This document shows, in pieces, positions 9,513-18,960 of a DNA stretch of 49,384 bases; position 1 is the stretch's first letter, and each line of letters starts with the position of its first letter. A program made the position numbers and the translations under genes. The notes under the pieces are model-generated. The model was not told where the DNA came from, ran no database searches, and saw only the letters and a program-made list of their open reading frames with translations. The DNA is from Methylophaga pinxianii. Its GTDB lineage: Bacteria; Pseudomonadota; Gammaproteobacteria; Nitrosococcales; Methylophagaceae. The stretch spans positions 1 through 49,384 of the forward strand of contig NZ_JAJAEO010000166.1 in the NCBI RefSeq assembly GCF_020447225.1. Direction: 5' to 3'.

Positions 9513-10343
9513 ACGTAATTCCGTGCGACGGTTTTTGGCGCGGCCTTCCGGAGTTTTGTTACTTGCAATAGGTTTGTTATCACGATAGGAATGCGTTTCG
9601 ATTATTGCTTCGTCAACTTCCGCTTGTTCTATTAAAAAGGTTTTCACCACTTGAGCACGTTGTTCTGATAATTCGGTATTAAGCTCTCTACGACCAAAGC
9701 TGTCGGTGTGTGACTCGATGATAATTCGCGTAATGCTGTCATCCACTTTCAGATAGTCGGCCAAACGTTTCATCCGTTGAGAGGCGCTGTTGTCGAGAAT
9801 GGCTTTTTCCGATTCAAAATACACACTGAATTGCTGTAAATCGTTGAAGCTGTCTGGATGCATTTTATCTGAGCACGCTTGAAAATCACGCATGGCTGGC
9901 AAAAATTGCACATTGGAAAGGATCACACTAAGTGGTTGAGTGCTGCTTTGTGAAGCATATTTCAGTTGGACAAACTGGCCTTGTTGCAGAGCCGATAATG
10001 CTTTGCTGGCTGTAATGCCTTCAACGGTAAATTCACGCTGACCGTAGGTGACTGGTAAGGTCATCAGTTTTTGACTGATGGCTTCGTTTTGCCAGGGCGT
10101 ATTGGTGATCACCAGTTCAGCGGTTGACTGAGATGCCGGGTGATCCTGAGTAGTGATGGAAAGCTGTAATGGTTCACCACTCTCACGATGGAACATAATC
10201 TGTCCGTAATCGGTGATCTCGTGTTGCAAAATGCACAGTAGTGGGGATTCTTCTATTTGCCATTTTGCTTCATGAACCGCGGATTGATAAACGGTATCAG
10301 CAATGGCAGGAGAGGCGAATAATATAAAGAGTAAAAACTTCAT
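9501..10343 (-). CDS. motY: MotY-like flagellar stator-ring protein (OmpA C-terminal domain)
   Basis: This 280-residue exported protein has a short signal peptide (MKFLLFILFASPAIA) and an N-terminal domain with the MotY-type pattern (AKWQIEESPLLCILQHEITDYG). The C-terminal OmpA-like peptidoglycan-binding domain (about 170-280) has IIIESHTDSFG and [10 protein letters not shown]. In Vibrio and Pseudomonas, MotY forms the T-ring that helps hold sodium-driven or high-torque stators. No other motility gene is nearby, as is common for motY. Its start overlaps the apt stop (TGATG), so the two are cotranscribed. If not MotY, it would be a generic OmpA-family protein. Confidence 0.8.
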   Translation of the reverse strand: MKFLLFILFASPAIADTVYQSAVHEAKWQIEESPLLCILQHEITDYGQIMFHRESGEPLQLSITTQDHPASQSTAELVITNTPWQNEAISQKLMTLPVTYGQREFTVEGITASKALSALQQGQFVQLKYASQSSTQPLSVILSNVQFLPAMRDFQACSDKMHPDSFNDLQQFSVYFESEKAILDNSASQRMKRLADYLKVDDSITRIIIESHTDSFGRRELNTELSEQRAQVVKTFLIEQAEVDEAIIETHSYRDNKPIASNKTPEGRAKNRRTELRLIR

Positions 10344-10858
10344 CAGTATTTAATCACACTATGTACAGTTGTATTCGGTAACAGCGAGCGCCCATTTAAC
10401 GCAGTGATTTCCATTAAAAATGCACAAGCAACAACCCGTCCGCCGAGTAGCTGGATTAATTCACAACCGGCTTTAGCCGTTCCGCCGGTAGCGAGGACAT
10501 CATCAACAATAAGAATGTTGTCACCTTCCGCTACGGCATCAGCATGAATTTCCAGGCTGGTTTCGCCATACTCCAGTTGATATTCCACCTTGTGCGTGAT
10601 GTGTGGCAGCTTACCCGGTTTGCGCAGTGGAATAAAACCCACTTCCAACATAGAGGCAGCCAGCGAACCGAAAATAAAGCCGCGTGCTTCCATACCGGCG
10701 ACAGCAGTAATGGGCGAATCACGGTAAGGAGCAATCAGTAATTCCACGGCTTGGCGCAGTAACACTGGTGATTGCATTAGCGGGGTGATGTCTTTGAATA
10801 AAATGCCGGGTTCGGGAAAATCTGCGATATCGCGGATCTTGTTTTTTATCTCGTCCAT
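10343..10858 (-). CDS. apt: Adenine phosphoribosyltransferase
   Basis: Apt salvages adenine by joining it to PRPP, giving AMP. The 171-residue protein has the family's N-terminus (IRDIADFPEPGILFKDITPL), the adenine-site segment VAGMEARGFIFG and the PRPP-binding loop NILIVDDVLATGGTA (about 123-137). It is slightly shorter than the E. coli enzyme but complete. It lies upstream of the motY-like gene with a one-base stop/start overlap, and divergent from the lipoprotein gene at 11026 with a 167-bp gap. Confidence 0.95.
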   Translation of the reverse strand: MDEIKNKIRDIADFPEPGILFKDITPLMQSPVLLRQAVELLIAPYRDSPITAVAGMEARGFIFGSLAASMLEVGFIPLRKPGKLPHITHKVEYQLEYGETSLEIHADAVAEGDNILIVDDVLATGGTAKAGCELIQLLGGRVVACAFLMEITALNGRSLLPNTTVHSVIKY

Positions 10859-11025
10859 CTGACGCCTAATTTATTTGAGAAGGGATGGTCACCACAGCTA
10901 TTATAACGACTGGTTTCTCAGGGTCTATTTTTCTTTCGTAAGCTCCGACCGTATTAGTAATGAAAGCTCAATAGTCCTGACAACGCTTATGTAATTTCTA
11001 AGTATATTCAGGAGTACCACATTTC

Positions 11026-11667
11026 GTGATTAACAGATGGCTGAGAGTGCTGGTTTTTGTTCTGTTCAGTTTTTTGACCGGTTGTTTCGGTTTTGGTGGT
11101 GGTGATAAAGCAGCGGACGATATTGAACCGCGCTTTTATATCGTTGATGTTGACCGCGGTAATGTTGCCGCAGAGTTTGCCCAAAATCGTGTTTTACGTA
11201 TCAAACCCATCCGTATTGCACCGCATTATCGCACCGAGAATATTGTGTTTCGCATTGGAGATAATGAATATCAGCCGCAGGCAGGGCATTTATTGCTGAC
11301 AGATCCTCAGGTGATGTTTACTTCTCAACTGCAACGTTGGTTAGCGAAAAGCGGTTTATTCAGTGATGTGATCACCGATGAGTCACAACCAGCGGATTTG
11401 GTACTGGAAGCCGCGGTGACCAAACTTTACGGCGATGATCGCGCCGAGTACCCGCCGCAAGCCGTTTTGGAAATGCAATTCTTCATGAGTCCCGGTGATG
11501 CAGATCGCAGCAAAATGCTGTTTCAAACCGGCTTTCGTGTAGACGCTTCTATTGATGAAACCTCACCCCAAACAGTGGTAACTGGCTGGCAAAATGCGCT
11601 GGAAGAAATTCTCGCGACTTTGGAGCAGGATTTGAGCGATTATTTTAATAAAGCTGGTACACCCTAG
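11026..11667 (+). CDS. Auxiliary lipoprotein of the ABC-transport/PqiC type (putative)
   Basis: This 213-residue protein has a signal peptide with lipobox LTGC (the lipidated Cys is about residue 20), so it is a lipoprotein, probably in the outer membrane. The mature part shows the pattern of the ABC_trans_aux family (PqiC-like): RFYIVDVDRG, a first-strand LRIKPIRIAPHY, IVFRIGDNEYQPQAGHLLL, then a helical ELEEILATL-type end. Such proteins work with MCE/Mla-type lipid transporters, but none of those genes is nearby. The start is GTG 11026 with CAGGAG 11 bases upstream. It precedes gyrA by 150 bp. Confidence 0.65.
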   Translation: MINRWLRVLVFVLFSFLTGCFGFGGGDKAADDIEPRFYIVDVDRGNVAAEFAQNRVLRIKPIRIAPHYRTENIVFRIGDNEYQPQAGHLLLTDPQVMFTSQLQRWLAKSGLFSDVITDESQPADLVLEAAVTKLYGDDRAEYPPQAVLEMQFFMSPGDADRSKMLFQTGFRVDASIDETSPQTVVTGWQNALEEILATLEQDLSDYFNKAGTP

Positions 11668-11675
11668 CAGTCTCT

Positions 11676-11681
11676 TATAAT
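11676..11681 (+). promoter_or_regulatory. Possible -10 element for gyrA
   Basis: A perfect TATAAT lies 9 bp after the lipoprotein stop. No good -35 is seen at the right distance, so this is only a candidate. The rest of the 150-bp gap shows a short CAAGC-TAG-GCTTG inverted repeat near 11780 and nothing else clear. Confidence 0.3.
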
Positions 11682-11817
11682 CGTGCAGGAAATCGCTCAG
11701 AGTGGTACGATTACGGTTTAACTATGGTTAGCATCTGTTCGAGTTTTATTGGCGAAACTTTTTGCTTGAAACTTCAACAAGCTAGGCTTGCTTTTGTTCA
11801 TTTTGGAAGAATATTAA

Positions 11818-14403
11818 ATGTCTGAGATTGCTCTGGAACTGGACTCGATCAGTATCGAAGATGAAATGAAACAGTCCTACCTGGATTACGCAATGAGCGT
11901 TATCGTAGGTCGTGCCTTACCGGATGTCCGGGACGGCCTGAAACCGGTTCACCGTCGTGTGTTATATGCCATGCGGGAACTGGGAAACAGCTGGAACAGC
12001 CCATACAAAAAATCTGCTCGTATCGTCGGTGACGTTATCGGTAAGTACCACCCACATGGTGATACAGCGGTATATGACACGATGGTACGGATGGCTCAGC
12101 CATTCTCAATGCGTTACATGCTGGTTGATGGTCAGGGTAACTTTGGTTCAGTGGATGGTGATCCACCGGCCGCGATGCGTTACACCGAAGTTCGTATGGC
12201 GAAAATCGCCCACGAAATGCTGGCCGATCTGGACAAAGAAACTGTTGATTTCATCCCCAACTATGATGAATCCGAATCAGAGCCAGCCGTTTTACCGACC
12301 CGATTCCCTGCTTTATTAGTTAATGGTTCATCTGGTATAGCCGTCGGTATGGCGACCAACATTCCGCCGCATAACCTGACTGAAATTCTCAATGCCTGTA
12401 TTGCGATCATTGATGATCCGAGTGTCACCACGCGTGATTTGATGGAATACGTTCCGGGTCCGGATTTTCCAACTGCCGGTATTATCAACGGTGCCAATGG
12501 TATTGCCGAAGCTTATGAAACCGGTCGCGGCCGCGTTTATATGCGAGCTCGTGCCGAAATTGAAACGAATGAAGCAACGGGTCAGCAAAGTATCATCGTG
12601 CATGAGCTGCCCTATCAAGTAAACAAAGCCCGTCTGCTGGAAAAAATTGCTGAGTTAGTTAAAGAGAAAAAAATCGAAGGTATTTCTGCCCTGCGTGATG
12701 AGTCTGATAAAGATGGTATGCGCATGGTGATCGTCATCAAACGTGGCGACGTGCCTGAAGTCATTCTGAACAATCTGTATCAGCAAACCCAGTTACAAAC
12801 CGTGTTTGGTATCAATATGGTGGCGATCGTTGATGGTCAGCCGCGTACATTGGGTCTCAAACCGATTCTTGAAGCGTTTATTCGTCATCGCCGTGAGGTT
12901 GTTACCCGTCGTTCGATTTATGAGCTGCGTAAAGCGCGTGAACGTGCACATATATTGGAAGGTCTGGCGACAGCCCTGGCCAATATCGATGAAGTTATTG
13001 AACTGATTAAAGCATCACCAAGTCCGTCTGAAGCCAGAGAGGCCTTATTAACCCGGGGCTGGCGCAGTGAGATGATCCTGGAAATGTTGGGCGCTGCAGG
13101 CGCTCAGGCTTCTCGTCCAGAAGATTTAGCGGCTGAGTTCGGTCTGGTTGATGGTCAGTACTATTTATCACCTGTGCAAGCTCAGGCCATTCTGGACATG
13201 CGTCTGCACAGATTGACCGGTCTTGAACAAGACAAGATTCTGCAGGAATATCGTGAAGTATTGGATCAAATCCGTGATTTGCTGGCTATCTTGAGTGATC
13301 CTGACAATTTGATGGCCGTTATCCGTGGTGAACTGGTCGCGATTAATGATGAGTACGGTGATAAGCGTCGTACCGAGATTCTTGATACCCATCTGGATCT
13401 GACGCTTGAAGATCTGATCACAGAAGAAGAAATGGTGGTCACCTTATCCCATGCCGGCTATGCCAAAACGCAGCAATTGGATACCTATCAGGCACAACGT
13501 CGTGGTGGTAAAGGCAAAGCAGCAACCTCAATGAAAGATGAAGATTTCATTGAGCATCTGTTTATCGCCAATACCCATGACACTCTATTGTGTTTCTCCA
13601 GTACTGGTAAGGTTTACTGGAAAAAAGTTTATGAGTTACCACAAGGTGGCCGTACGGCCCGTGGTAAACCTATTGTGAATCTGTTACCGCTGGAAGAAAA
13701 CGAGCGTATTAACGCGGTCTTGCCAATTCGTGAGTTTGAAGCCGATAAATTTATCTTTATGGCAACGGCCAGCGGTACAGTGAAGAAAACCCCATTAGTT
13801 GATTATTCTCGTCCGCGTGCCAACGGTATTATTGCTGTGGATCTGAAAGAAGATGACAAACTGGTGGGTGTGGCGTTAACCGATGGTCTATCGGATGTCA
13901 TGCTGTTCAGCAGCAACGGAAAAGTCATTCGTTTCCCTGAAACGGATGTGCGCTCAATGGGCCGTGTTTCACGCGGTGTTCGTGGTATGCGTCTGGCCGA
14001 TGGTGAACAGATTATTTCGTTGATTATCGCGCAGCAGGAAGGAGCGATTCTGACGGCGACTGAATTTGGTTATGGTAAACGGACGAATCTCGAAGAATAC
14101 CGCGTTCAAGGTCGTGGTGGTCAGGGCATTATTTCTATTCAGACTTCTGCCCGAAATGGTCATGTCGTCGGTGCGGTACAGGTTCGTGAAGAAGATCAGA
14201 TCATGTTAATTACCAATGGTGGAACACTGGTTCGCACTCCGGTGAAACATGTCTCATTGGTTGGTCGTAATACACAAGGTGTACGCCTGATCAATCTGAG
14301 TAATGATGAAAAACTGGTCGGTCTTGAGCGCGTCATCGAAGATGAGGATGAAGAGGTCGATATTGAAAATCTGCCACATACTGATGATCTAACGGAAGAA
14401 TAA
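11818..14403 (+). CDS. gyrA: DNA gyrase subunit A
   Basis: GyrA is the DNA-cutting subunit of gyrase, an A2B2 enzyme that puts negative supercoils into DNA. The 861-residue protein has the catalytic tyrosine Y122 (AAMRYTEVR). The quinolone-region helix reads [10 protein letters not shown], with T83 and D87. The C-terminal beta-pinwheel starts after the GyrA-box QRRGGKG and ends in an acidic tail ([11 protein letters not shown]). Thr at 83 is also the wild-type residue in Pseudomonas, so it is not evidence of resistance. The serC start lies 5 bp after its stop. Confidence 0.98.
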   Translation: MSEIALELDSISIEDEMKQSYLDYAMSVIVGRALPDVRDGLKPVHRRVLYAMRELGNSWNSPYKKSARIVGDVIGKYHPHGDTAVYDTMVRMAQPFSMRYMLVDGQGNFGSVDGDPPAAMRYTEVRMAKIAHEMLADLDKETVDFIPNYDESESEPAVLPTRFPALLVNGSSGIAVGMATNIPPHNLTEILNACIAIIDDPSVTTRDLMEYVPGPDFPTAGIINGANGIAEAYETGRGRVYMRARAEIETNEATGQQSIIVHELPYQVNKARLLEKIAELVKEKKIEGISALRDESDKDGMRMVIVIKRGDVPEVILNNLYQQTQLQTVFGINMVAIVDGQPRTLGLKPILEAFIRHRREVVTRRSIYELRKARERAHILEGLATALANIDEVIELIKASPSPSEAREALLTRGWRSEMILEMLGAAGAQASRPEDLAAEFGLVDGQYYLSPVQAQAILDMRLHRLTGLEQDKILQEYREVLDQIRDLLAILSDPDNLMAVIRGELVAINDEYGDKRRTEILDTHLDLTLEDLITEEEMVVTLSHAGYAKTQQLDTYQAQRRGGKGKAATSMKDEDFIEHLFIANTHDTLLCFSSTGKVYWKKVYELPQGGRTARGKPIVNLLPLEENERINAVLPIREFEADKFIFMATASGTVKKTPLVDYSRPRANGIIAVDLKEDDKLVGVALTDGLSDVMLFSSNGKVIRFPETDVRSMGRVSRGVRGMRLADGEQIISLIIAQQEGAILTATEFGYGKRTNLEEYRVQGRGGQGIISIQTSARNGHVVGAVQVREEDQIMLITNGGTLVRTPVKHVSLVGRNTQGVRLINLSNDEKLVGLERVIEDEDEEVDIENLPHTDDLTEE

Positions 14404-14408
14404 GCACT

Positions 14409-15488
14409 TTGAGAGCCTATAATTTTAGTGCCGGTCCAGCCATGCTACCGGACGAAGTGATGCTGATTGCCCAGCAGGAAATGCTCGATTGGCGCGGTAC
14501 CGGTATGTCGGTGATGGAAATGAGTCATCGTGGTCCGGAATACACCTCAATTGCCGAACAGGCTGAGGCTGATCTGCGGGATCTGATGGGGATTTCGGAT
14601 GATTATGCTGTGCTGTTTTTACAAGGCGGGGCATCCAGTCAGTTTTCAATGATTCCAATGAATCTGTTGAATGGCAAAACCCACGCAGATTATTTCAACA
14701 CTGGTGCCTGGTCTGAAAAAGCCATTGCCGAAGCCGGGCGTTACACCAAAGTGAATGTGGTGGCGGATGCAAAACCATCGCATTATCAAACCATCCCGGA
14801 TAAAAGCCAGTGGCAATTATCCGATAATGCGGCTTACGTACATTACACGCCAAATGAAACCATTCATGGACTGGAGTTTGCCGAGATCCCTGAGGTTGGC
14901 GAGACCACACTGGTTGCCGATATGTCATCCACGATATTGTCCCGTCCAATTGATGTAAATCGTTTTGGTCTGATTTACGCTGGTGCTCAGAAAAATATTG
15001 GTCCTGCCGGTTTATGTATTGTTATTGTGCGTAAGGATTTAATTGGTCAAACCTTACCGGGCACACCGGTGATGTTTGATTACAAAATTCATGCGGATAA
15101 TGGTTCGATGTATAACACGCCAGCAACTTACAGCTGGTATCTGGCGGGTCTGGTGTTTCAATGGCTGAAGCAGCAGGGCGGATTAGAGGGCATGGCTGAA
15201 ATCAATCAGCGCAAAGCCGCAAAATTGTATGCAGCGATTGATGGCAGTGATTTTTATGCCAACCCGGTAGATATACGTTATCGTTCGTGGATGAATATTC
15301 CCTTTACGCTGGCCAATAGCGATTTGGATAAACAGTTTCTGGCAGATGCGGCCAAAGAAGGCTTGTTAACACTAAAAGGACATCGGGATTTGGGAGGCAT
15401 GCGAGCCAGCATATACAATGCTATGCCTGAGGCCGGTGTCGATAAATTGATCTGGTTTATGTCTGAATTTGAGCGCAGGTTTGGTTAA
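14409..15488 (+). CDS. serC: Phosphoserine aminotransferase
   Basis: SerC is a PLP enzyme that makes phosphoserine from 3-phosphohydroxypyruvate and glutamate; it can also act in pyridoxal phosphate synthesis. It has 359 residues. The N-terminal NFSAGPAMLP signature and PLP lysine K195 (YAGAQKNIGPAG) are intact. The start is a TTG at 14409, only 5 bp after the gyrA stop. It gives exactly the family N-terminus and no ATG is suitable, so translation is probably coupled to gyrA. The gyrA-serC-pheA order is typical of Gammaproteobacteria. Confidence 0.95.
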   Translation: MRAYNFSAGPAMLPDEVMLIAQQEMLDWRGTGMSVMEMSHRGPEYTSIAEQAEADLRDLMGISDDYAVLFLQGGASSQFSMIPMNLLNGKTHADYFNTGAWSEKAIAEAGRYTKVNVVADAKPSHYQTIPDKSQWQLSDNAAYVHYTPNETIHGLEFAEIPEVGETTLVADMSSTILSRPIDVNRFGLIYAGAQKNIGPAGLCIVIVRKDLIGQTLPGTPVMFDYKIHADNGSMYNTPATYSWYLAGLVFQWLKQQGGLEGMAEINQRKAAKLYAAIDGSDFYANPVDIRYRSWMNIPFTLANSDLDKQFLADAAKEGLLTLKGHRDLGGMRASIYNAMPEAGVDKLIWFMSEFERRFG

Positions 15489-15490
15489 AC

Positions 15491-16579
15491 ATGTCCGAGA
15501 AACAAGCACTTCAAGCCGTTCGTGAACAGATTGATAAAGTCGATAAGCAACTCCAGGATTTATTAAATCAACGCACGGCGTTAGCGCATCAAGTAGCTGA
15601 AATAAAACAACAATCGGGCGAACAAGCGGATTTCTATCGGCCTGAGCGTGAAGCGATGATTTTGCGCCAAGTGATGCAACGTAATACCGGTCCGCTGTCT
15701 GATAAAGAAATGGCCCGGTTATTTCGCGAAATCATGTCAGCTTGTCTGGCCGCAGAAAAACCATTACGAATTGCCTATCTTGGACCGGAAGGATCTTTTA
15801 CTCAGGCAGCCGCGTTGAAACATTTTGGTGGTTCTGCCGAGTTACATCCAGTGAGTACGATTGCCAACGTCTTTAGTGCCGTAGAAACCGAATATGCCTG
15901 TTATGGTGTGGTGCCGGTAGAAAATTCTACTGAAGGCATGGTCAATCATACTTTAGATAGATTTGTGAGTTCACCCTTAAAAATCAACGGTGAAGTCACG
16001 TTGCCTATTCATCATTATTTATTGAGTAATGCTGCGCAGCTAACTGATATTAAAAAGGTTTATGCACATCCTCAGGCTTTGGCTCAATGCCGGCAGTGGT
16101 TAGGGGATCAACTGGCTCAGGCGGAACTGATTCCCCTTGACAGTAACTCAGAAGCGGCTAAACGTGTTGCGGAAATGGATCATGATAGTGCGGCGATTGC
16201 AGCCAGCACTGCTGCTGAAATTTATGGCTTAAAAGTCCTGGCCAGCAATATCGAAGACGAAGCGGGTAATACGACGCGGTTTCTGGTGATAGGTAATCAA
16301 CATGTCGGTCCGTCAGGCGTTGATAAAACGGCATTACTGGTTTCGACCAAAAATAAACCGGGTGCGTTACAAAACTTACTCAAACCTTTGGCTGACAAAG
16401 GTATTAGTATGAGTCGAATTGAATCCAGACCTTCACGCAAAGGCATCTGGGAATATGTGTTTTTTATTGATATTGAAGGTCATTGTGAAGATCCGACAGT
16501 GGCCAGTGCATTAAAGGAACTGGAATCAGAATCTTCTGTTTTCCGTGTTTTAGGTTCGTATCCAAAGGCAGTGTTGTAA
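15491..16579 (+). CDS. pheA: Chorismate mutase / prephenate dehydratase (P-protein)
   Basis: This bifunctional enzyme takes chorismate to phenylpyruvate in phenylalanine synthesis. Residues about 1-90 are an AroQ chorismate mutase (REQIDKVDKQLQDLLNQR). About 95-270 is prephenate dehydratase (IAYLGPEGSFTQAAALKHFG, VVPVENSTEGMVNHTLD, and the catalytic TTRFLVIG). About 280-360 is an ACT domain for phenylalanine feedback (NKPGALQNLLKPLADKGISMSRIESRPSR). Its length of 362 is usual. It lies 2 bp after serC and directly abuts ispH. Confidence 0.97.
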   Translation: MSEKQALQAVREQIDKVDKQLQDLLNQRTALAHQVAEIKQQSGEQADFYRPEREAMILRQVMQRNTGPLSDKEMARLFREIMSACLAAEKPLRIAYLGPEGSFTQAAALKHFGGSAELHPVSTIANVFSAVETEYACYGVVPVENSTEGMVNHTLDRFVSSPLKINGEVTLPIHHYLLSNAAQLTDIKKVYAHPQALAQCRQWLGDQLAQAELIPLDSNSEAAKRVAEMDHDSAAIAASTAAEIYGLKVLASNIEDEAGNTTRFLVIGNQHVGPSGVDKTALLVSTKNKPGALQNLLKPLADKGISMSRIESRPSRKGIWEYVFFIDIEGHCEDPTVASALKELESESSVFRVLGSYPKAVL

Positions 16580-17542
16580 ATGACCAAGTTGGTATTAGCC
16601 AATCCAAGAGGTTTTTGTGCCGGAGTCGATCGTGCTATCGAAATCGTCGAGCGCGCGTTGGAATTGTTTGGCGCCCCAATCTACGTTCGTCATGAAGTCG
16701 TCCACAACCGGACCGTTGTGGAAGACCTGCGTAATAAAGGCGCGATTTTTATTGAAGAATTATCCGATGTGCCTGATAACAGCACATTAATTTTCAGTGC
16801 ACACGGTGTTTCCAAAGCCGTTCAGGAAGAGGGAAAACTTCGGGGTTTGAAAGTGTTTGATGCTACTTGTCCACTGGTGACTAAAGTGCACCTGGAAGTG
16901 GCCAAACATGAGAAAGTCGCTCGCGAATGTATTCTGATCGGCCATGCTGGACACCCGGAAGTTGAGGGTACCATGGGTCAGTACACCTCTGATCCCAGCG
17001 CGATGTATCTGGTGGAATCTCCAGAGGATGTGGCTAATTTAACGGTCAATGATCCGGATAATCTGTCCTTTGTAACGCAAACAACCTTATCGGTTGATGA
17101 TACAAAGCTGGTGATTGATGCACTTCGTCAACGGTTTCCAAACATTATCGGTCCGGGCAAAGACGATATTTGTTATGCCACCCAGAACCGTCAAGATGCT
17201 GTTAAACGTCTGGCTGAAAATTGTGATTTGGTACTGGTCGTAGGATCTGTTAATAGCTCTAATTCCAATCGACTCAAAGAGTTAGCAACCAAACTTGATA
17301 CAGAAGCTTATCTTATTGATAACGCAGATGAGATCAATGCGGAGTGGTTAAAAGACAAACAAAGCATAGGGTTAACCGCCGGAGCTTCTGCCCCCGAGTC
17401 CCTGGTTCAGGCCGTGGTGGAAAAACTCAAAATGCTCGGTGTTGAAGCGGTTACGGAAGATAAAGGTCAAATTGAAAACGTCGCTTTCTCTTTACCCAAA
17501 GCGCTTAAAGTGGATATTTCCAGCCTTAGAAAATCAACATAA
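16580..17542 (+). CDS. ispH: 4-hydroxy-3-methylbut-2-enyl diphosphate reductase IspH
   Basis: IspH performs the last step of the MEP pathway, reducing HMBPP to IPP and DMAPP with an iron-sulfur cluster. The three cluster cysteines are present: C13 ([12 protein letters not shown]), C97 (DATCPLV) and C198 ([10 protein letters not shown]). The family's H-bearing motifs VHNRTVV and SAHGVSK are also there. It has 320 residues. Its ATG directly follows the pheA stop with no gap, so the run gyrA-serC-pheA-ispH is probably one transcript. Confidence 0.97.
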   Translation: MTKLVLANPRGFCAGVDRAIEIVERALELFGAPIYVRHEVVHNRTVVEDLRNKGAIFIEELSDVPDNSTLIFSAHGVSKAVQEEGKLRGLKVFDATCPLVTKVHLEVAKHEKVARECILIGHAGHPEVEGTMGQYTSDPSAMYLVESPEDVANLTVNDPDNLSFVTQTTLSVDDTKLVIDALRQRFPNIIGPGKDDICYATQNRQDAVKRLAENCDLVLVVGSVNSSNSNRLKELATKLDTEAYLIDNADEINAEWLKDKQSIGLTAGASAPESLVQAVVEKLKMLGVEAVTEDKGQIENVAFSLPKALKVDISSLRKST

Positions 17543-17550
17543 GGACAGCC

Positions 17551-18960
17551 ATGCCCTTTCTGCCGGTATTTCTGTGGACCGACATTCTGATTTTTCTTTT
17601 GCTCGCTGTCATCACTGCTGGCATCCTTTACCTTCATAACAAACCACATTTACGGGCACCATGGATAATGGTGATGCAGCGTAAACGCGGTGTTATTTCG
17701 GTCATTATTCTATTGAGCTATGTCTTTATAGGCGTTTTAGATTCCTTACATTTTCGACTGGCATTAGCGCCGCAGCAAGACAAACAACAACATTATTCCA
17801 CTGAGGTACTGAGCGTACTTGACTGGTTGGTTACGCCGATTCGTACTCAGGTTGAGAAAACGTACTCAGCACCGTTTGCCACCCGTTTATTTGTGAAAGA
17901 GATGCAGGTTGGTCAAAGTGGACAGCTTGAATATAGCTATCCACGATTACGTTATTCAGGGCAACATCTGCAATCTGAAAATGAAAAATGGGCTGACGTT
18001 ACCAAAATCATAGTGAATAGCACGCTACAAGCCACGCTATTTACCTTATTGCTGATTTCTTTTTATCTTTTATACAAATCGTTTCGTTATCAGCGAAAGC
18101 CGATGGCTGAGATAAAACGATTACTTAAAGGCGAATCTGAATTTCCGGTACGTACCTTTTATCTGATGGTTTTCCTGCTCAGCTGGCTGTGTCTGACGCT
18201 GATTATGCTGAGTCAGCATTACCATGTAATGGGTACTGATAAAGTGGGGCAAAGTGTGCTTTATCAGGCACTGAAAAGTATTCGAACCGGTTTGGCCATA
18301 GGTACCTTAACCACCTTGGTAATGCTGCCGCTGGCGATTCTTCTCGGCATTAGTGCAGGATATTTCCGCGGCTGGATCGATGATGTTATTCAGTATATCT
18401 ACACCACCTTAAATTCGATTCCTGGTGTGTTGTTAATTGCTGCGGCCGTTTTGATGTTGCAGGTCTATATGAATACCCATCCGGAGAATTTCGCCACCAT
18501 TGCGGAACGCGCGGATATTCGATTGTTATTTTTGTGCTTGATTCTCGGTGTGACCAGCTGGACAGGATTATGCCGAATTCTGCGGGGAGAAACACTGAAG
18601 TTACGCGAAGCCGAATATGTATTGGCTGCCCGTTCATTGGGTGTCGGCAGTTTCAAAATTCTGCATCGACATATTCTGCCCAATTTGATGCATATCGTCT
18701 TAATTACGGTCGTGCTGGACTTCAGTGGTTTGGTACTGGCTGAAGCGGTACTGTCGTATGTCGGCGTCGGGGTTGATCCATCGATGATCAGTTGGGGCAA
18801 TATGATTAATAGCGCCAGGCTGGAGATGGCTCGTGAACCGGTGGTTTGGTGGTCATTAACCGCCGCGTTTATCTCTATGTTTATACTGGTATTGGCCGCA
18901 AATTTATTTGCTGATGTGGTGCGCGACGCCTTTGACCCACGGATGCAAAAAGCACGATGA
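17551..18960 (+). CDS. DppC/OppC-type ABC transporter permease with long N-terminal extension
   Basis: This inner-membrane permease belongs to the binding-protein-dependent oligopeptide type. The C-terminal half (about 240-465) holds the permease core. Its EAA loop reads EAEYVLAARSLGVGSFKILHRHILPN, and a late SYVGVGVDPSMISWGNM stretch is typical of DppC/OppC/YejE. At 469 residues it is well over the usual 280-340. The first 230 residues add about four membrane helices and a periplasmic loop that I cannot place. It overlaps the ATPase gene by 4 bp (ATGA). No second permease (DppB type) or binding protein is in the window, so the partners must be elsewhere or absent. Confidence 0.85.
   Translation: MPFLPVFLWTDILIFLLLAVITAGILYLHNKPHLRAPWIMVMQRKRGVISVIILLSYVFIGVLDSLHFRLALAPQQDKQQHYSTEVLSVLDWLVTPIRTQVEKTYSAPFATRLFVKEMQVGQSGQLEYSYPRLRYSGQHLQSENEKWADVTKIIVNSTLQATLFTLLLISFYLLYKSFRYQRKPMAEIKRLLKGESEFPVRTFYLMVFLLSWLCLTLIMLSQHYHVMGTDKVGQSVLYQALKSIRTGLAIGTLTTLVMLPLAILLGISAGYFRGWIDDVIQYIYTTLNSIPGVLLIAAAVLMLQVYMNTHPENFATIAERADIRLLFLCLILGVTSWTGLCRILRGETLKLREAEYVLAARSLGVGSFKILHRHILPNLMHIVLITVVLDFSGLVLAEAVLSYVGVGVDPSMISWGNMINSARLEMAREPVVWWSLTAAFISMFILVLAANLFADVVRDAFDPRMQKAR

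Noticed and set aside
12064-12078. GyrA T83 as a quinolone-resistance mutation
   Set aside because: Thr at 83 is the normal residue in several Gammaproteobacteria and D87 is unchanged, so it is not evidence of resistance.
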